From positions 1 through 56,586 of the forward strand of contig JAHEYQ010000030.1 in assembly GCA_023251515.1 (NCBI GenBank): a stretch of DNA of 56,586 nucleotides, in the 5' to 3' direction. This document shows, one piece after another, positions 27,222 through 35,327 of the stretch. Each line of letters opens with the position of its first letter. Position 1 is the first letter of the stretch. The DNA comes from Bacteroidales bacterium. GTDB taxonomy: Bacteria > Bacteroidota > Bacteroidia > Bacteroidales > JACABE01. The position numbers and the translations under genes were made by a program. Below the pieces are notes generated by a model that saw nothing but the letters and a program-made list of their open reading frames with translations, was not told where the DNA came from and made no database searches.

Positions 27222-27923
27222 ATGGCAAAGCAAAAATTTTCTTTTGGTTCACTCATCACTTTTTTTAAAAGAATATTGATTTTCTTTTTTGCATCTACAC
27301 TTATAGCTTGTTTGGTTTATATTTTTATCAATCCGCCAGCTACACCGCTAATGCTGATACGAAGTACAGGGATGATTTTTTCGGATAAGGAAGTGGTGAT
27401 GAAAAAGAGGTGGATATCATTAGATTCTATTTCGCCCTATCTGGTGCAGGCTGTGGTGGCTTCGGAAGATAATAATTTTAAGGAGCATTGGGGTTTCGAT
27501 TTTGATGCTATAAGAAAAGCCAACGAACTTAATAAAAAAGGTGGAAAGTTGAGAGGTGCCAGTACCATTTCGCAGCAAACAGCCAAGAATGTGTTTTTGT
27601 GGCCCGACCGTTCGTGGGTTCGCAAAGGTTTTGAAGTGTATTTTACCGGAATGATTGAACTTTGCTGGAGCAAAAGACGCATTATGGAAGTATATCTTAA
27701 TATTATTGAAATGGGCGATGGTATTTATGGTGCCGAAATGGCTGCCCAGACTTATTTTAATAAATCTGCCAGAAATCTCAATAAAAAAGAAGCTGCACTC
27801 ATAGCCGCCATATTGCCCAATCCCCGCCAATGGCATCCCGATAAACCTCAGGATTTTCTGAAACGAAAACAACAAAAAATACTTCAGCTGATGAATAAAG
27901 TTGGCGAAGTAAGGTTTGATTAA
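27222..27923 (+). CDS. mtgA: Monofunctional peptidoglycan glycosyltransferase
   Basis: 233 residues from ATG 27222. The frame extends upstream to a TTG at 27150, but that would place the start before the promoter-like element, so the ATG (MAKQKFSFGSLITFF) is chosen. One N-terminal membrane helix (ILIFFFASTLIACLVYIFI) is followed by a GT51 domain: SEDNNFKEHWGFD (catalytic glutamate), GASTISQQTAKNVFL, RKGFEVYFTGMIEL and SKRRIMEVYLNIIEMGDGIYG (last segment given from about residue 147). It polymerises lipid II into glycan strands at the inner membrane. No transpeptidase domain, so monofunctional, as its length indicates. Confidence 0.93.
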   Translation: MAKQKFSFGSLITFFKRILIFFFASTLIACLVYIFINPPATPLMLIRSTGMIFSDKEVVMKKRWISLDSISPYLVQAVVASEDNNFKEHWGFDFDAIRKANELNKKGGKLRGASTISQQTAKNVFLWPDRSWVRKGFEVYFTGMIELCWSKRRIMEVYLNIIEMGDGIYGAEMAAQTYFNKSARNLNKKEAALIAAILPNPRQWHPDKPQDFLKRKQQKILQLMNKVGEVRFD

Positions 27924-28189
27924 TTAAACTCTGTTTATTAAATATTAATACCTTATTTTATTTATATATTTTATTAGATTATATAGTCCGCAGGACTATA
28001 TATGCATAAGTCTTAATATAATTGGTGGTAAATAATAAAAATATAATATCAAACCTTATGGGATTAAGCTTTTTGCAAAAGAAATTACACTTGCCTTGCT
28101 GCTAATAAAAAATATTGATATGTTTTGCTTTAAATAAAAATTAAGATAATACAAAATAAACAATTCATGCTTTTAGCTGAAAAAAGATA
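27924..28189. other. Intergenic AT-rich stretch between mtgA and the repeat array
   Basis: Part of a 738-bp gap without genes. It contains the 51-bp dispersed element at 27986-28036 and its palindrome; the rest is AT-rich sequence in which I see no gene. Confidence 0.5.
27981..28036 (+). repeat. Dispersed intergenic element with GTCCGCAGGAC palindrome, copy 1
   Basis: Arms ATATAGTCC and GGACTATAT form a perfect 9-bp stem around GCA (27981-28001). From GTCCGCAGGAC (27986) to TAAATAAT (28036) the element is 51 bp, exactly the length between the same landmarks in copy 2 at 32212-32262. Both lie downstream of a plus-strand gene in the same orientation. Confidence 0.7.
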
Positions 28190-28499
28190 ATCAATAACGC
28201 ATCGAAAAAGCATGAACTGAATCCAGTTTGCCCAATAACACATCGAAAAAGGATGAACTGAACCCAGTTTGCCTAATTACACATTGAAAAAGCATGAACT
28301 GAATCCAGTTTGCTCAATAACACATCGAAAAAGGATGAACTGAACTCAGTTTGCCCAATAACACATCGAAAAAGCATGAACTGAACTCAGTTTACTCAAT
28401 AACGCATCGAAAAAGCATGAACTGAATCCAGTTTGCCCAATAACACATCGAAAAAGCATGAACTGAATCCAGTTTGCCCAATAACGCATCGAAAAAGCA
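28190..28499. repeat. Tandem 41-bp hairpin repeat array upstream of DUF6261-like gene
   Basis: ATCGAAAAAG (once ATTGAAAAAG) recurs at 28201, 28242, 28283, 28324, 28365, 28406, 28447 and 28488: seven full 41-bp units plus part of an eighth, with no drift. Every full unit has AACTG...CAGTT, a 5-bp stem around four bases; two units carry AACTGAACTCAGTT, which lengthens the stem by one pair. The period is not divisible by three, so no repeat protein is encoded. No spacers. The array ends about 160 bp before the DUF6261-like ATG. Confidence 0.9.
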
Positions 28500-28612
28500 A
28501 GTATGAGCCAAAAATTATGCAATATAAAATAATAATGAATATTGAAAATTATATTGCAATAAATTTATTTAAAAAAATATTGTTTAAATGTTTTTTTTAT
28601 TAAAATTATTGT

Positions 28613-28620
28613 TATTTTTG
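28613..28620 (+). promoter_or_regulatory. -7-like promoter element of the second DUF6261-like gene
   Basis: TATTTTTG matches TAnnTTTG and lies 41 bp before the ATG at 28662, between the repeat array and the gene. No convincing -33 element. Confidence 0.45.
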
Positions 28621-28661
28621 TAACACTAATAAACAAAATTATTTCTTAAAGAAAAATTAAT

Positions 28662-29423
28662 ATGGTAGTTATCATTAACAGAATTGGGACCAGGTTGCTC
28701 AAGGTAAGCGAATATCCCTTATTTATCAAACAAACATTAGAAATTGGCAGCAAATACGATGTAGATGCCTTACATCTGAAAAAATCATTTAACAGATTGA
28801 ATGATTGCTTGCCCGCAGTAGAAAAAATCCGTGCACAGGAAAGCAAAAGCGAACATAGTAAAAGTTTGCAGGAATCAGACGAAGAACGTGATGCTATTTT
28901 GCGTGCAATTATCAATCAGGCTGTAAATTATTCTGCTATCAACATAGCAAATATTAAAACCAATGTGGAAATATTAAACCGCTTTCTCGATAAGCATGGT
29001 CGCGATATAGCAACTGATACTTACAATGCCGAAACCAAACGTATTGACGATTTGCTTGATGATTACGAAAACAACACAGTTGTAAAAGATGCAGTACTGG
29101 CATTAAATATGGCTTTTTTGTTCGATCAGTTAAAAATTATCAATACTGAGTTTGCAAAAACATTTATGCTTCGCACCGAAGAAGCTGCTACAACTGAGAA
29201 AGTAGAAACCATAAAAATCCGTACCGAAACCGATAAGGCATTAACTATCTTTTTCAACGGAATAGAGTTTCTGAGTACAGAATATGATAATCTGGACTAT
29301 ACTGCTTTGGCAAAAGAACTAAATGACCTGCTCGGATATTACAAAACTTTGTTAAAAGCACGTAATACCCGCCGCATCCATGGCAAAGAAACAGACGAAA
29401 CCGAAAACATAAGCGGCGAATAA
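28662..29423 (+). CDS. DUF6261-like protein, full length
   Basis: 253 residues, soluble and all-helical by eye, rich in Glu, Lys and Asn, with one cysteine. It begins MVVIINRIGTRLLKVSEYPL and has a charged SDEERDAILRAIINQAVNYS segment near residue 72 that parallels the KRDYTFRGMAD region of the protein at 1-660. DAETKRIDDLL-like text (NAETKRIDDLLDDYENNTVV, about 122-141) parallels the other protein's EETTAIESLCADLQS. The family has no known function to me. It is more diverged from the LRNEEH-type consensus than the left-edge copy, so the assignment is moderate. A strong hairpin array precedes it and a terminator follows. Confidence 0.65.
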   Translation: MVVIINRIGTRLLKVSEYPLFIKQTLEIGSKYDVDALHLKKSFNRLNDCLPAVEKIRAQESKSEHSKSLQESDEERDAILRAIINQAVNYSAINIANIKTNVEILNRFLDKHGRDIATDTYNAETKRIDDLLDDYENNTVVKDAVLALNMAFLFDQLKIINTEFAKTFMLRTEEAATTEKVETIKIRTETDKALTIFFNGIEFLSTEYDNLDYTALAKELNDLLGYYKTLLKARNTRRIHGKETDETENISGE

Positions 29424-29431
29424 TAATTAAT

Positions 29432-29475
29432 CAAAACCCCTTTTGTAATACTTATATTGCGGAAGGGGTTTTAAA
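29432..29475 (+). terminator. Rho-independent terminator of the DUF6261-like gene
   Basis: AAAACCCCTT (29433-29442) pairs with AAGGGGTTTT (29463-29472), with A/T-rich flanks, 10 bp after the stop codon and just before the next gene. Confidence 0.75.
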
Positions 29476-29488
29476 ATAAACACAATTT

Positions 29489-30733
29489 ATGAAAAAAATT
29501 ACTCTTTTTATTATCGTTATTGCTATGTATTTTACTGCAAAAGCAGCCGATACGACAATAGTTTTTCGCAAAGTAAAATTTGATGAAATATTTAATTTAT
29601 CAAAAGCAGAAAGCAAACCAATTTTGCTTTATTTTCATTTCAAAGGATGTGGTGCCTGCACATGGATGGAAGATTCTGTATTTATTCAGAAGGAAGTAGC
29701 CAATTTTTACAATAGTAAATTTATTTGTTATGATGTAAATACAATGGAAGAGTATGGAAAACCAATTGCAGAAAAATATAAAGTAAAACTACAACCTTGT
29801 TTTATAATTATAGATGAAAATAAGACAGTTTTATCAAAAATTATTGGTAAAGTAAAAAATGATGACTTTATCAGGTTTGGAAATAATTCATTTGACAAAG
29901 ATTTAAGCATCGAAAGCATGAAAGAACAATATAAAACTAAAAATAAAGATAGTATTTTTATGTATAAATATTGTTATATGCTCGATGATATGAATTCATT
30001 AAAACAAAAATATGTTTCCGATTATTTAGCAACACAATCTGATAATGATTTGCTTAATGAGAAGAATATTCGCTTTATATATCAGTTTTGTCTGGTAGAT
30101 TTTGAAGCATTTATACCTTTTGATTGTAGGGCTTATAATACAATGCTTAATAACATAGAAATATTTTCAGGATATTTTGATAAAGATCAGATTGATACAC
30201 GTCTGGTTTGGATTGCTACAAAAAGTATGCGTAAAGCAATAAATACTAAAGATGAATTGCTTTTTAATAAAATATTAGATGTTTTTAACAGATATAAAGA
30301 TAATAAAAAATTTGAATTTCATGAAATGGATGGGCGTTTTACCGGATTAAAGACTGATAATGATTTGGTTTTAAATGCTAAGTTGGAGTTTTATCGAAAA
30401 ACGGATAATCAGACAAAATACAATGCAGTTCTTGCAGAATATCTTGAAAAATACAATAACAGCTCTGAAGAATTAAACTCAATTGCATGGGATTATTATG
30501 AGTTTTATTCAGATAAAGAAAATTTGCAAAAAGCAGTTGAATGGGTTAAGAAATCATTAGACTTAAAATGCAGATATTCAAATCTGGATACATATGCCTG
30601 TTTGCTATACAAGTTCGGCGATTACAAAAATGCACTTATACAAGCAGAAAAAGCAATTGAATATGCAAAAAAAGAAGAGGATGATTATACTGAAACATCA
30701 AAGTTAATAGATAAAATAAAAAAGAAAATGTAG
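29489..30733 (+). CDS. Thioredoxin-fold protein with TPR-like C-terminus
   Basis: 414 residues. Signal peptide (FIIVIAMYFTAKAADTT), then a thioredoxin-like domain of the DUF255/thioredoxin_7 type: KPILLYFHFKGCGACTWMED carries a CGAC redox pair (about residues 55-58), and a cis-proline region is seen in KYKVKLQPCFIIID (about 100-113). The remaining 270 residues are helical with TPR-like pairs near the end (YACLLYKFGDYKNALIQAEK). Probably a periplasmic thiol oxidoreductase or redox-linked scaffold. A transcription terminator follows within 50 bp, so it is monocistronic. Confidence 0.82.
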   Translation: MKKITLFIIVIAMYFTAKAADTTIVFRKVKFDEIFNLSKAESKPILLYFHFKGCGACTWMEDSVFIQKEVANFYNSKFICYDVNTMEEYGKPIAEKYKVKLQPCFIIIDENKTVLSKIIGKVKNDDFIRFGNNSFDKDLSIESMKEQYKTKNKDSIFMYKYCYMLDDMNSLKQKYVSDYLATQSDNDLLNEKNIRFIYQFCLVDFEAFIPFDCRAYNTMLNNIEIFSGYFDKDQIDTRLVWIATKSMRKAINTKDELLFNKILDVFNRYKDNKKFEFHEMDGRFTGLKTDNDLVLNAKLEFYRKTDNQTKYNAVLAEYLEKYNNSSEELNSIAWDYYEFYSDKENLQKAVEWVKKSLDLKCRYSNLDTYACLLYKFGDYKNALIQAEKAIEYAKKEEDDYTETSKLIDKIKKKM

Positions 30734-30775
30734 CATATTTTTTCATTAATATCTATTAATTCAGTCAGAAAAGAT

Positions 30776-30814
30776 AAAACCTGACAGGATTTCAAAACCT
30801 GTCAGGTTTTTTTT
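30776..30814 (+). terminator. Rho-independent terminator with CCTGACAGG stem
   Basis: AAAACCTGACAGG (30776-30788) pairs with CCTGTCAGG and following T run (30798-30814). The stem sequence recurs at 39681 and belongs to a repeat-like hairpin family. Confidence 0.88.
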
Positions 30815-30872
30815 GATACAATTTCTATCTTTAAACAATCTTTTTCATAAATTTGTACAAAAATCAAGAATC

Positions 30873-32102
30873 ATGACATCGAAATACCATTATATATGTA
30901 TCAATTGCAATACCGAATATCAGGCAAATGAAGTTACTTATTTTTGTCCGGCATGCGAGGCAGACAATAATACTTACACACCGCCAAAGGGCGTATTAAA
31001 AACTGTATATAATTACAGCGAAACAGCTCGGAAATTACAGAATTTTGCCAATCTGAAAGCAGAAAACTATCTCAGTCTGCTGCCTTTGCAATCTGTTGCA
31101 AGTATGGGATATCTCCGTGTTGGCAATACTCCTTTGTACAAAATTGATGCTGAAAAAGATTTCGGATTATATTTAAAAGACGATTCTCAAAATCCCAGTT
31201 TTTCGTTCAAAGATCGTGCATCAGTTTTGGTATCAGCTTATGCAAAAGAAAATAATATCAGTACCATCGTGGCAGCATCCACCGGAAATGCAGGCTCTTC
31301 GCTGGCATGTATCTGTGCATCGCAACAGCAGAAAGCCGTAATATTTGTACCTGCAAAAGCACCGCTGGCAAAACTTACCCAAATCATTATGTATGGAGCA
31401 CGAATAGTACCTGTGGATGGCAATTACGATATGGCTTTCGATTTAAGTATAGAAGCCGGAAGGCATTTTGGCTGGTATAACCGCAATACCGCTTACAATC
31501 CATTTACTATTGAAGGGAAAAAGACTGTTTCGTTCGAAATATTTGATCAGTTGCAACAGCAAATACCCGACCGTATTTTTGTACCCGTTGGCGATGGAGT
31601 TATTATATCAGGTGTTTACAAAGGATTTGAAGATTTGCTTAAATTGGGCTTTATCGACAAGATGCCAATAATAATCGCAGTGCAATCAGAACAAAGCAAA
31701 AATCTGACAGCCAATATCCATTCTGAAAACTGGCAAACCTATCCCAGCAATACCATTGCCGATTCAATATCGGTAGATATACCACGCAACTTCTATATGG
31801 CAAAAGATTTTTTGCTAAAGTACAATGGCGAAATACTCACAGTAAGCGACGAAAGCATTATTCAGGCATCCGTTCAGTTAAGCAAACAAACCGGAATCTT
31901 TGCCGAGCCGGCAGCGGCTACTGCTTTTGCAGGATATTTGAATTACAGGAATCAGAATCTGCTAAAAACGGGAAGTAAAAATGTAGTAATGCTTACCGGT
32001 TCGGGTTTAAAAGATTTAAAATCGCTATCGCCCGTAATCAATATGCCAAAACCTATCAAAGCAGACATCAGTTCTGTAATCGATTATCTGAATAACAGAT
32101 AG
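30873..32102 (+). CDS. thrC: Threonine synthase
   Basis: 409 residues from ATG 30873. The frame opens at 30813, but that start lies in the preceding terminator, and the shorter protein begins with the zinc-ribbon lead MTSKYHYICINCNTEYQANE (Cys9, Cys12, and a second CPAC pair at 25-28). PLP lysine Lys113 in SFKDRAS; further PLP contacts in STGNAGSSLACI and the C-terminal LTGSGLKD. It converts O-phosphohomoserine to threonine, the last step of threonine biosynthesis. No other threonine gene is adjacent. The N-terminal zinc ribbon is an unremarkable variant of the enzyme. Confidence 0.92.
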   Translation: MTSKYHYICINCNTEYQANEVTYFCPACEADNNTYTPPKGVLKTVYNYSETARKLQNFANLKAENYLSLLPLQSVASMGYLRVGNTPLYKIDAEKDFGLYLKDDSQNPSFSFKDRASVLVSAYAKENNISTIVAASTGNAGSSLACICASQQQKAVIFVPAKAPLAKLTQIIMYGARIVPVDGNYDMAFDLSIEAGRHFGWYNRNTAYNPFTIEGKKTVSFEIFDQLQQQIPDRIFVPVGDGVIISGVYKGFEDLLKLGFIDKMPIIIAVQSEQSKNLTANIHSENWQTYPSNTIADSISVDIPRNFYMAKDFLLKYNGEILTVSDESIIQASVQLSKQTGIFAEPAAATAFAGYLNYRNQNLLKTGSKNVVMLTGSGLKDLKSLSPVINMPKPIKADISSVIDYLNNR

Positions 32103-32211
32103 AAAAACCTTAAATCAAATCAAAATATTGTATTCCCAATCAGAAAAAGCAAGAACTGAAATAAGAATATCCGATATTGAATAGTTTTGTCAAATGATAT
32201 AACAAATACAT

Positions 32212-32290
32212 GTCCGCAGGACTAAATATGAATAACCCCCAATCCAATTGGGGGTAAATAATATGCTTACGCTACCAACCCGTATGGGTT
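32212..32290 (+). repeat. Dispersed intergenic element with GTCCGCAGGAC palindrome, copy 2
   Basis: GTCC-GCA-GGAC (32212-32222), then a second hairpin CCCCCAA/TTGGGGG near 32236-32254 and a third, AACCC-GTAT-GGGTT (32277-32290). The 51-bp portion 32212-32262 has the same landmarks and length as copy 1 at 27986-28036, where the middle hairpin is decayed. It fills most of the 315-bp gap between thrC and the dioxygenase gene. Confidence 0.7.
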
Positions 32291-32417
32291 GAATCCAAAA
32301 AACCATTAATTTCTATAAATTTGAACAAGTATTAAAATATCAGGTTTAATACAATACTATTATATTCTCACAATATAATTAATCAGCAAATAAAAAGAAG
32401 TAAAATTAAAGAATAAT

Positions 32418-33308
32418 ATGAACAGACGATCATTTTTAGGGTCAGCAATTCTGTTCCCTTTAGCAATAATGGCAATGAGTAACAAAGAAATATTTGAATT
32501 ACTTTCAGATACAGAAAACAATAATACAATGCCTGCATTATTTGTAGGGCACGGCAATCCGATGAATGCAATAGAAGAAAACGAATTTGTAACAGGATTC
32601 CGCAATATGGCAGCTGCAATACCAAAACCACGTGCTGTACTTTGTATATCTGCCCATTGGGAAACCAAAGGCAGTTTCGTAACAGCAATGCCTATACCCA
32701 AAACAATCCATGATTTTGGAGGATTTCCACAGTCATTATTCGATGTGCAATATCCGGCAAAAGGAAGTCCTGTTTTGGCTGACGAAACTAAGTCTTTAGT
32801 AAAGAAAGCAGAAATCGGATTAGATAATCAATGGGGACTCGACCATGGTTGTTGGTCGGTATTAAAACACTTTTATCCACAAGCCAATATTCCTATAGTT
32901 CAGCTAAGTCTCGACTATTCTCAGCCTCCGCAATACCATTACGAATTGGCAAAAGAACTTTATCAGCTTCGCAAAAAGGGAGTTTTGATAATTGGAAGCG
33001 GAAATCTGGTTCATAATTTAGGAAAAATTGATTGGACAAATATGAATAAAATTGGGTTTGCTTACGATTGGGCTACTATTGCCAATGAAAAGATGAAAAA
33101 CTTAATGCTGGCAAACGATCATAAACAACTGATAAATTATCGTTCGCTTGGCAGAGAAGTTGAACTGGCAATACCATCTCCCGAACATTATTTGCCATTA
33201 CTTTATGTTTTGGCATTAAAACAAGAAAATGAAAACCTGAGTTTTTTCAACGACAAAGCAGTAGGTGGTTCACTTACGATGACTTCTGTAAAAATTGAAA
33301 GTGTATAG
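32418..33308 (+). CDS. DODA-type extradiol dioxygenase family protein (YgiD-like)
   Basis: 296 residues. The N-terminus MNRRSFLGSAILFPLAIMAM looks like a signal (RR-containing, possibly Tat). The catalytic zinc/iron histidines of the class III extradiol fold are visible: GHGNPMN (His45), ISAHWE (His80) and LDHGCWSVL (about 140), plus GNLVHNLG late in the protein. Such proteins are related to 4,5-DOPA dioxygenase; the bacterial YgiD members bind zinc, and their physiological substrate is unclear. Export through Tat would be unusual but fits the N-terminal sequence. It is followed by a long intergenic region. Confidence 0.83.
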   Translation: MNRRSFLGSAILFPLAIMAMSNKEIFELLSDTENNNTMPALFVGHGNPMNAIEENEFVTGFRNMAAAIPKPRAVLCISAHWETKGSFVTAMPIPKTIHDFGGFPQSLFDVQYPAKGSPVLADETKSLVKKAEIGLDNQWGLDHGCWSVLKHFYPQANIPIVQLSLDYSQPPQYHYELAKELYQLRKKGVLIIGSGNLVHNLGKIDWTNMNKIGFAYDWATIANEKMKNLMLANDHKQLINYRSLGREVELAIPSPEHYLPLLYVLALKQENENLSFFNDKAVGGSLTMTSVKIESV

Positions 33309-33711
33309 CTTCATAAAAATAAAAAAATTACCAATATCGATTTGATATTGATAAATTGTTCTCTGTGAAGTTGTCTCCATGCTGATAAGATAACAGAATT
33401 ATCATCTGATGCTAAAGCTGTAGCATAAAAAAAATATGTAAAATCCATTTTCAATAATTTTAAAGGGATAAAATATGCTTCTGATGAATCCTTTTTAACG
33501 CGAATCCCCAAATCGTTCTTTTTGGGGATTCGAACGCTGATTCCTATTAGAAATGCAGATAAAAGCTGATTTTCATTGTATCGCCAATATGCGGCTAAAA
33601 ATAAAGCAATACTTTTCTGTATTATTCATTTTATTTTTACCCACCTATCTGCAAGCTAATTTCTCCGGTTACTGAGCTTGCCGATGTATCTATTAACCGG
33701 TAATTTTTAAG
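33309..33711. other. Intergenic region with a perfect 12-bp hairpin
   Basis: Between the dioxygenase gene and the csp terminator. CGAATCCCCAAA (33501-33512) pairs perfectly with TTTGGGGATTCG (33521-33532) around eight bases. A second inverted pair, GCAAGCT/AGCTTGC, spans about 33651-33681. A short minus-strand frame at 33311-33511 is not convincing as a gene. The hairpin has no clear T run on the plus strand, so it may be an RNA or repeat element instead of a terminator. Confidence 0.5.
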
Positions 33712-33747
33712 CAAAAAAAAACTCTGCAATTATGCAGAGTTTAAAAA
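33712..33747 (-). terminator. Rho-independent terminator of the csp gene
   Basis: AAACTCTGCA and TGCAGAGTTT form a 10-bp stem, followed on the minus strand by a T run. It lies about 25 bp after the cold-shock gene. Confidence 0.85.
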
Positions 33748-33769
33748 ATATAAATGATTTTGTAATGTA

Positions 33770-33961
33770 CTAAGCTAGTTTAACATTTACTGCATTTAAT
33801 CCTTTTCTTCCTTCTTCTAATTCAAAAGTTACTTCATCATTTTCTTTGATGCGTTCTTTTAAACCATTTGAATGTACGAAATATTCTTTCGTTGAATCTG
33901 CGTCTTTAATAAAACCGAATCCTTTCGATTCATTAAAAAATTTTACTGTTCCTTTGTTCAT
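33770..33961 (-). CDS. Cold-shock domain protein
   Basis: 63 residues from ATG 33959-33961; the frame runs ten codons further but the standard CSD start is MNKGTVKFFNESKGFGFIKD. RNP1 is KGFGFI and RNP2 EYFVHSN. A single OB-fold nucleic-acid chaperone that binds single-stranded RNA and DNA. It is the only gene here with a long AT-rich leader, which would suit cold-inducible control, but no thermosensor was identified. TACTTTCG near 33985 resembles a -7 element. A terminator follows. Confidence 0.93.
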   Translation of the reverse strand: MNKGTVKFFNESKGFGFIKDADSTKEYFVHSNGLKERIKENDEVTFELEEGRKGLNAVNVKLA

Positions 33962-34438
33962 TATTATAAAATTGATTTGGCGAAAGTACACATAATTATT
34001 TACATAACAACTATTTTAAAAATTTATTTTTCAATTACTTAATAATTATGATGCTGTTTTTAATCTGTATTTTTTTATAAATGCCATTAACTAGCTGTAA
34101 AACTGATATATGTGTTATTAAAAACCCGTATAATTTTTTTGTTAAAATTAGAATTATTTTTTATTTATAACCAAATTGTTTATTTATAGTAATATGTTGA
34201 ATTAATGCTTTTTGTAATGCTATATTGTTTAAACTGCTGATTGTAAAGGTGTAATTTAGTTTTTATTGTTTTACTACTCTATTAAAATATAATAGGAATT
34301 GATATTTATTTATTTTTTACTAATTTATTTTATTAAAACAATTGATAAATAAAAAGCAATTCAACCATTTTAGTTTTTTTTTGTTTTAATACAATACTGA
34401 ATAATTTGTTTGATAAATAATTACTTACTTACGTTAAC
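33962..34438. other. Very AT-rich divergent intergenic region
   Basis: Nearly 480 bases, mostly A and T, between csp and the divergent crotonase gene. It should hold promoters for both, and a long leader for csp, but I found no clear -7/-33 pair, operator or hairpin. Homopolymer T runs occur near 34373-34388. Confidence 0.4.
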
Positions 34439-35209
34439 ATGGATTATAAAACCATTAAAATTCAAATTAACGGGTCGATAGCTGTCTTACAGCTTTCGCG
34501 TCCCGAATCGTTAAATGCGCTAAATTCCGAAGTTTTTTCAGAGCTGAATCATTATATGAATGAAATAGAAAAAGATAATTTTCTGAAGGTTTTAATTATT
34601 ACCGGAGAGGGAAAAGCATTTGTAGCTGGTGCCGATATTGCCGAAATGGCTGATAAATCGCAACGTAAAGCGCTTGAGTTTTCGTTGAAAGGGCAAATGG
34701 TTTTCAAACGTATCGAAGCTTTAAAAATACCTGTTATAGCTGCTGTTAATGGTTTTGCATTAGGCGGAGGCTGCGAGTTGGCAATGTCGTGTGATTTCAG
34801 AATTGCTTCCGATAAAGCAAAATTCGGCCAACCCGAAGTTAATCTGGGCCTTATTCCAGGTTATGCAGGTACTCAGCGTTTATCTCGCTTGGTAGGTATT
34901 GGAAATGCTCTGCATTTGCTTTTGACTGCCGATATTATTGATGCTGCTGAAGCATTGCGTATTGGTTTGGTACAGCAGGTAGTTGAAAATGAAAAGCTAA
35001 TGGAACATTGTATGCAAATAGCCGAAAAAATTGCTTCAAAAGGCAAGTTGGCTGTTCAGAATGTGAAATTGGTTACCCGACAGGGTTTTAATATGAGTTT
35101 TGATGCAGGTTGCGAACTCGAAGCCAATTATTTTAGCTATAGCTTTCAAAACGGCGAATCGGAAGAAGGTATGAAAGCATTTCTGGAAAAACGAAAACCA
35201 AACTGGTAA
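34439..35209 (+). CDS. Enoyl-CoA hydratase (crotonase family)
   Basis: 256 residues. Crotonase oxyanion-hole segments: GEGKAFVAGADIAEM (about residues 58-72) and NGFALGGGCELAMSCDFRIA (about 102-121). The catalytic glutamates of hydratases are seen in the GGGCEL (near 112) and NLGLIPG/QPEVNLG regions (near 132). It hydrates enoyl-CoA to 3-hydroxyacyl-CoA. First gene of the acyl-CoA oxidation cluster, followed after 118 bp by the 3-hydroxyacyl-CoA dehydrogenase; the gap contains two copies of a short repeat. Chain length is not determined by sequence. Confidence 0.93.
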   Translation: MDYKTIKIQINGSIAVLQLSRPESLNALNSEVFSELNHYMNEIEKDNFLKVLIITGEGKAFVAGADIAEMADKSQRKALEFSLKGQMVFKRIEALKIPVIAAVNGFALGGGCELAMSCDFRIASDKAKFGQPEVNLGLIPGYAGTQRLSRLVGIGNALHLLLTADIIDAAEALRIGLVQQVVENEKLMEHCMQIAEKIASKGKLAVQNVKLVTRQGFNMSFDAGCELEANYFSYSFQNGESEEGMKAFLEKRKPNW

Positions 35210-35213
35210 GGCT

Positions 35214-35301
35214 ATTAATAAAGTCATCCATTGACTCGTCTGCCAATTATTAATGAAATAGAATTACAAACAGAAAATATTAATAAAGTCATTTAATGAC
35301 T
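35214..35301. repeat. Duplicated 23-bp element with GTCAT/ATGAC hairpin
   Basis: Two 23-mers beginning ATTAATAAAGTCAT occur at 35214-35236 and 35279-35301, 20 of 23 bases identical and 65 bp apart. In the second the GTCAT-TTA-ATGAC stem is perfect. They lie in the crotonase-HCDH gap. Confidence 0.6.
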
Positions 35302-35327
35302 ATTATATAATTAAACAAGGGAAAAAA

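Noticed and set aside
27420..27875. Antisense frames over mtgA
   Set aside because: They are shadows of the mtgA coding frame with no start signals.
13467..28499. Arrays considered as CRISPR
   Set aside because: Units are adjacent without unique spacers, periods are 41-42 bp with no repeat/spacer split, and no cas gene is near.
33311..33511. A 66-codon minus-strand frame in the intergenic region
   Set aside because: No signal, no recognisable domain and it covers one arm of the hairpin. I keep the region as noncoding.
33501..33532. Possible tRNA T-arm (GTTCGAATCCCC)
   Set aside because: No acceptor, D-arm or anticodon arm can be folded around it; the match is part of a simple hairpin.
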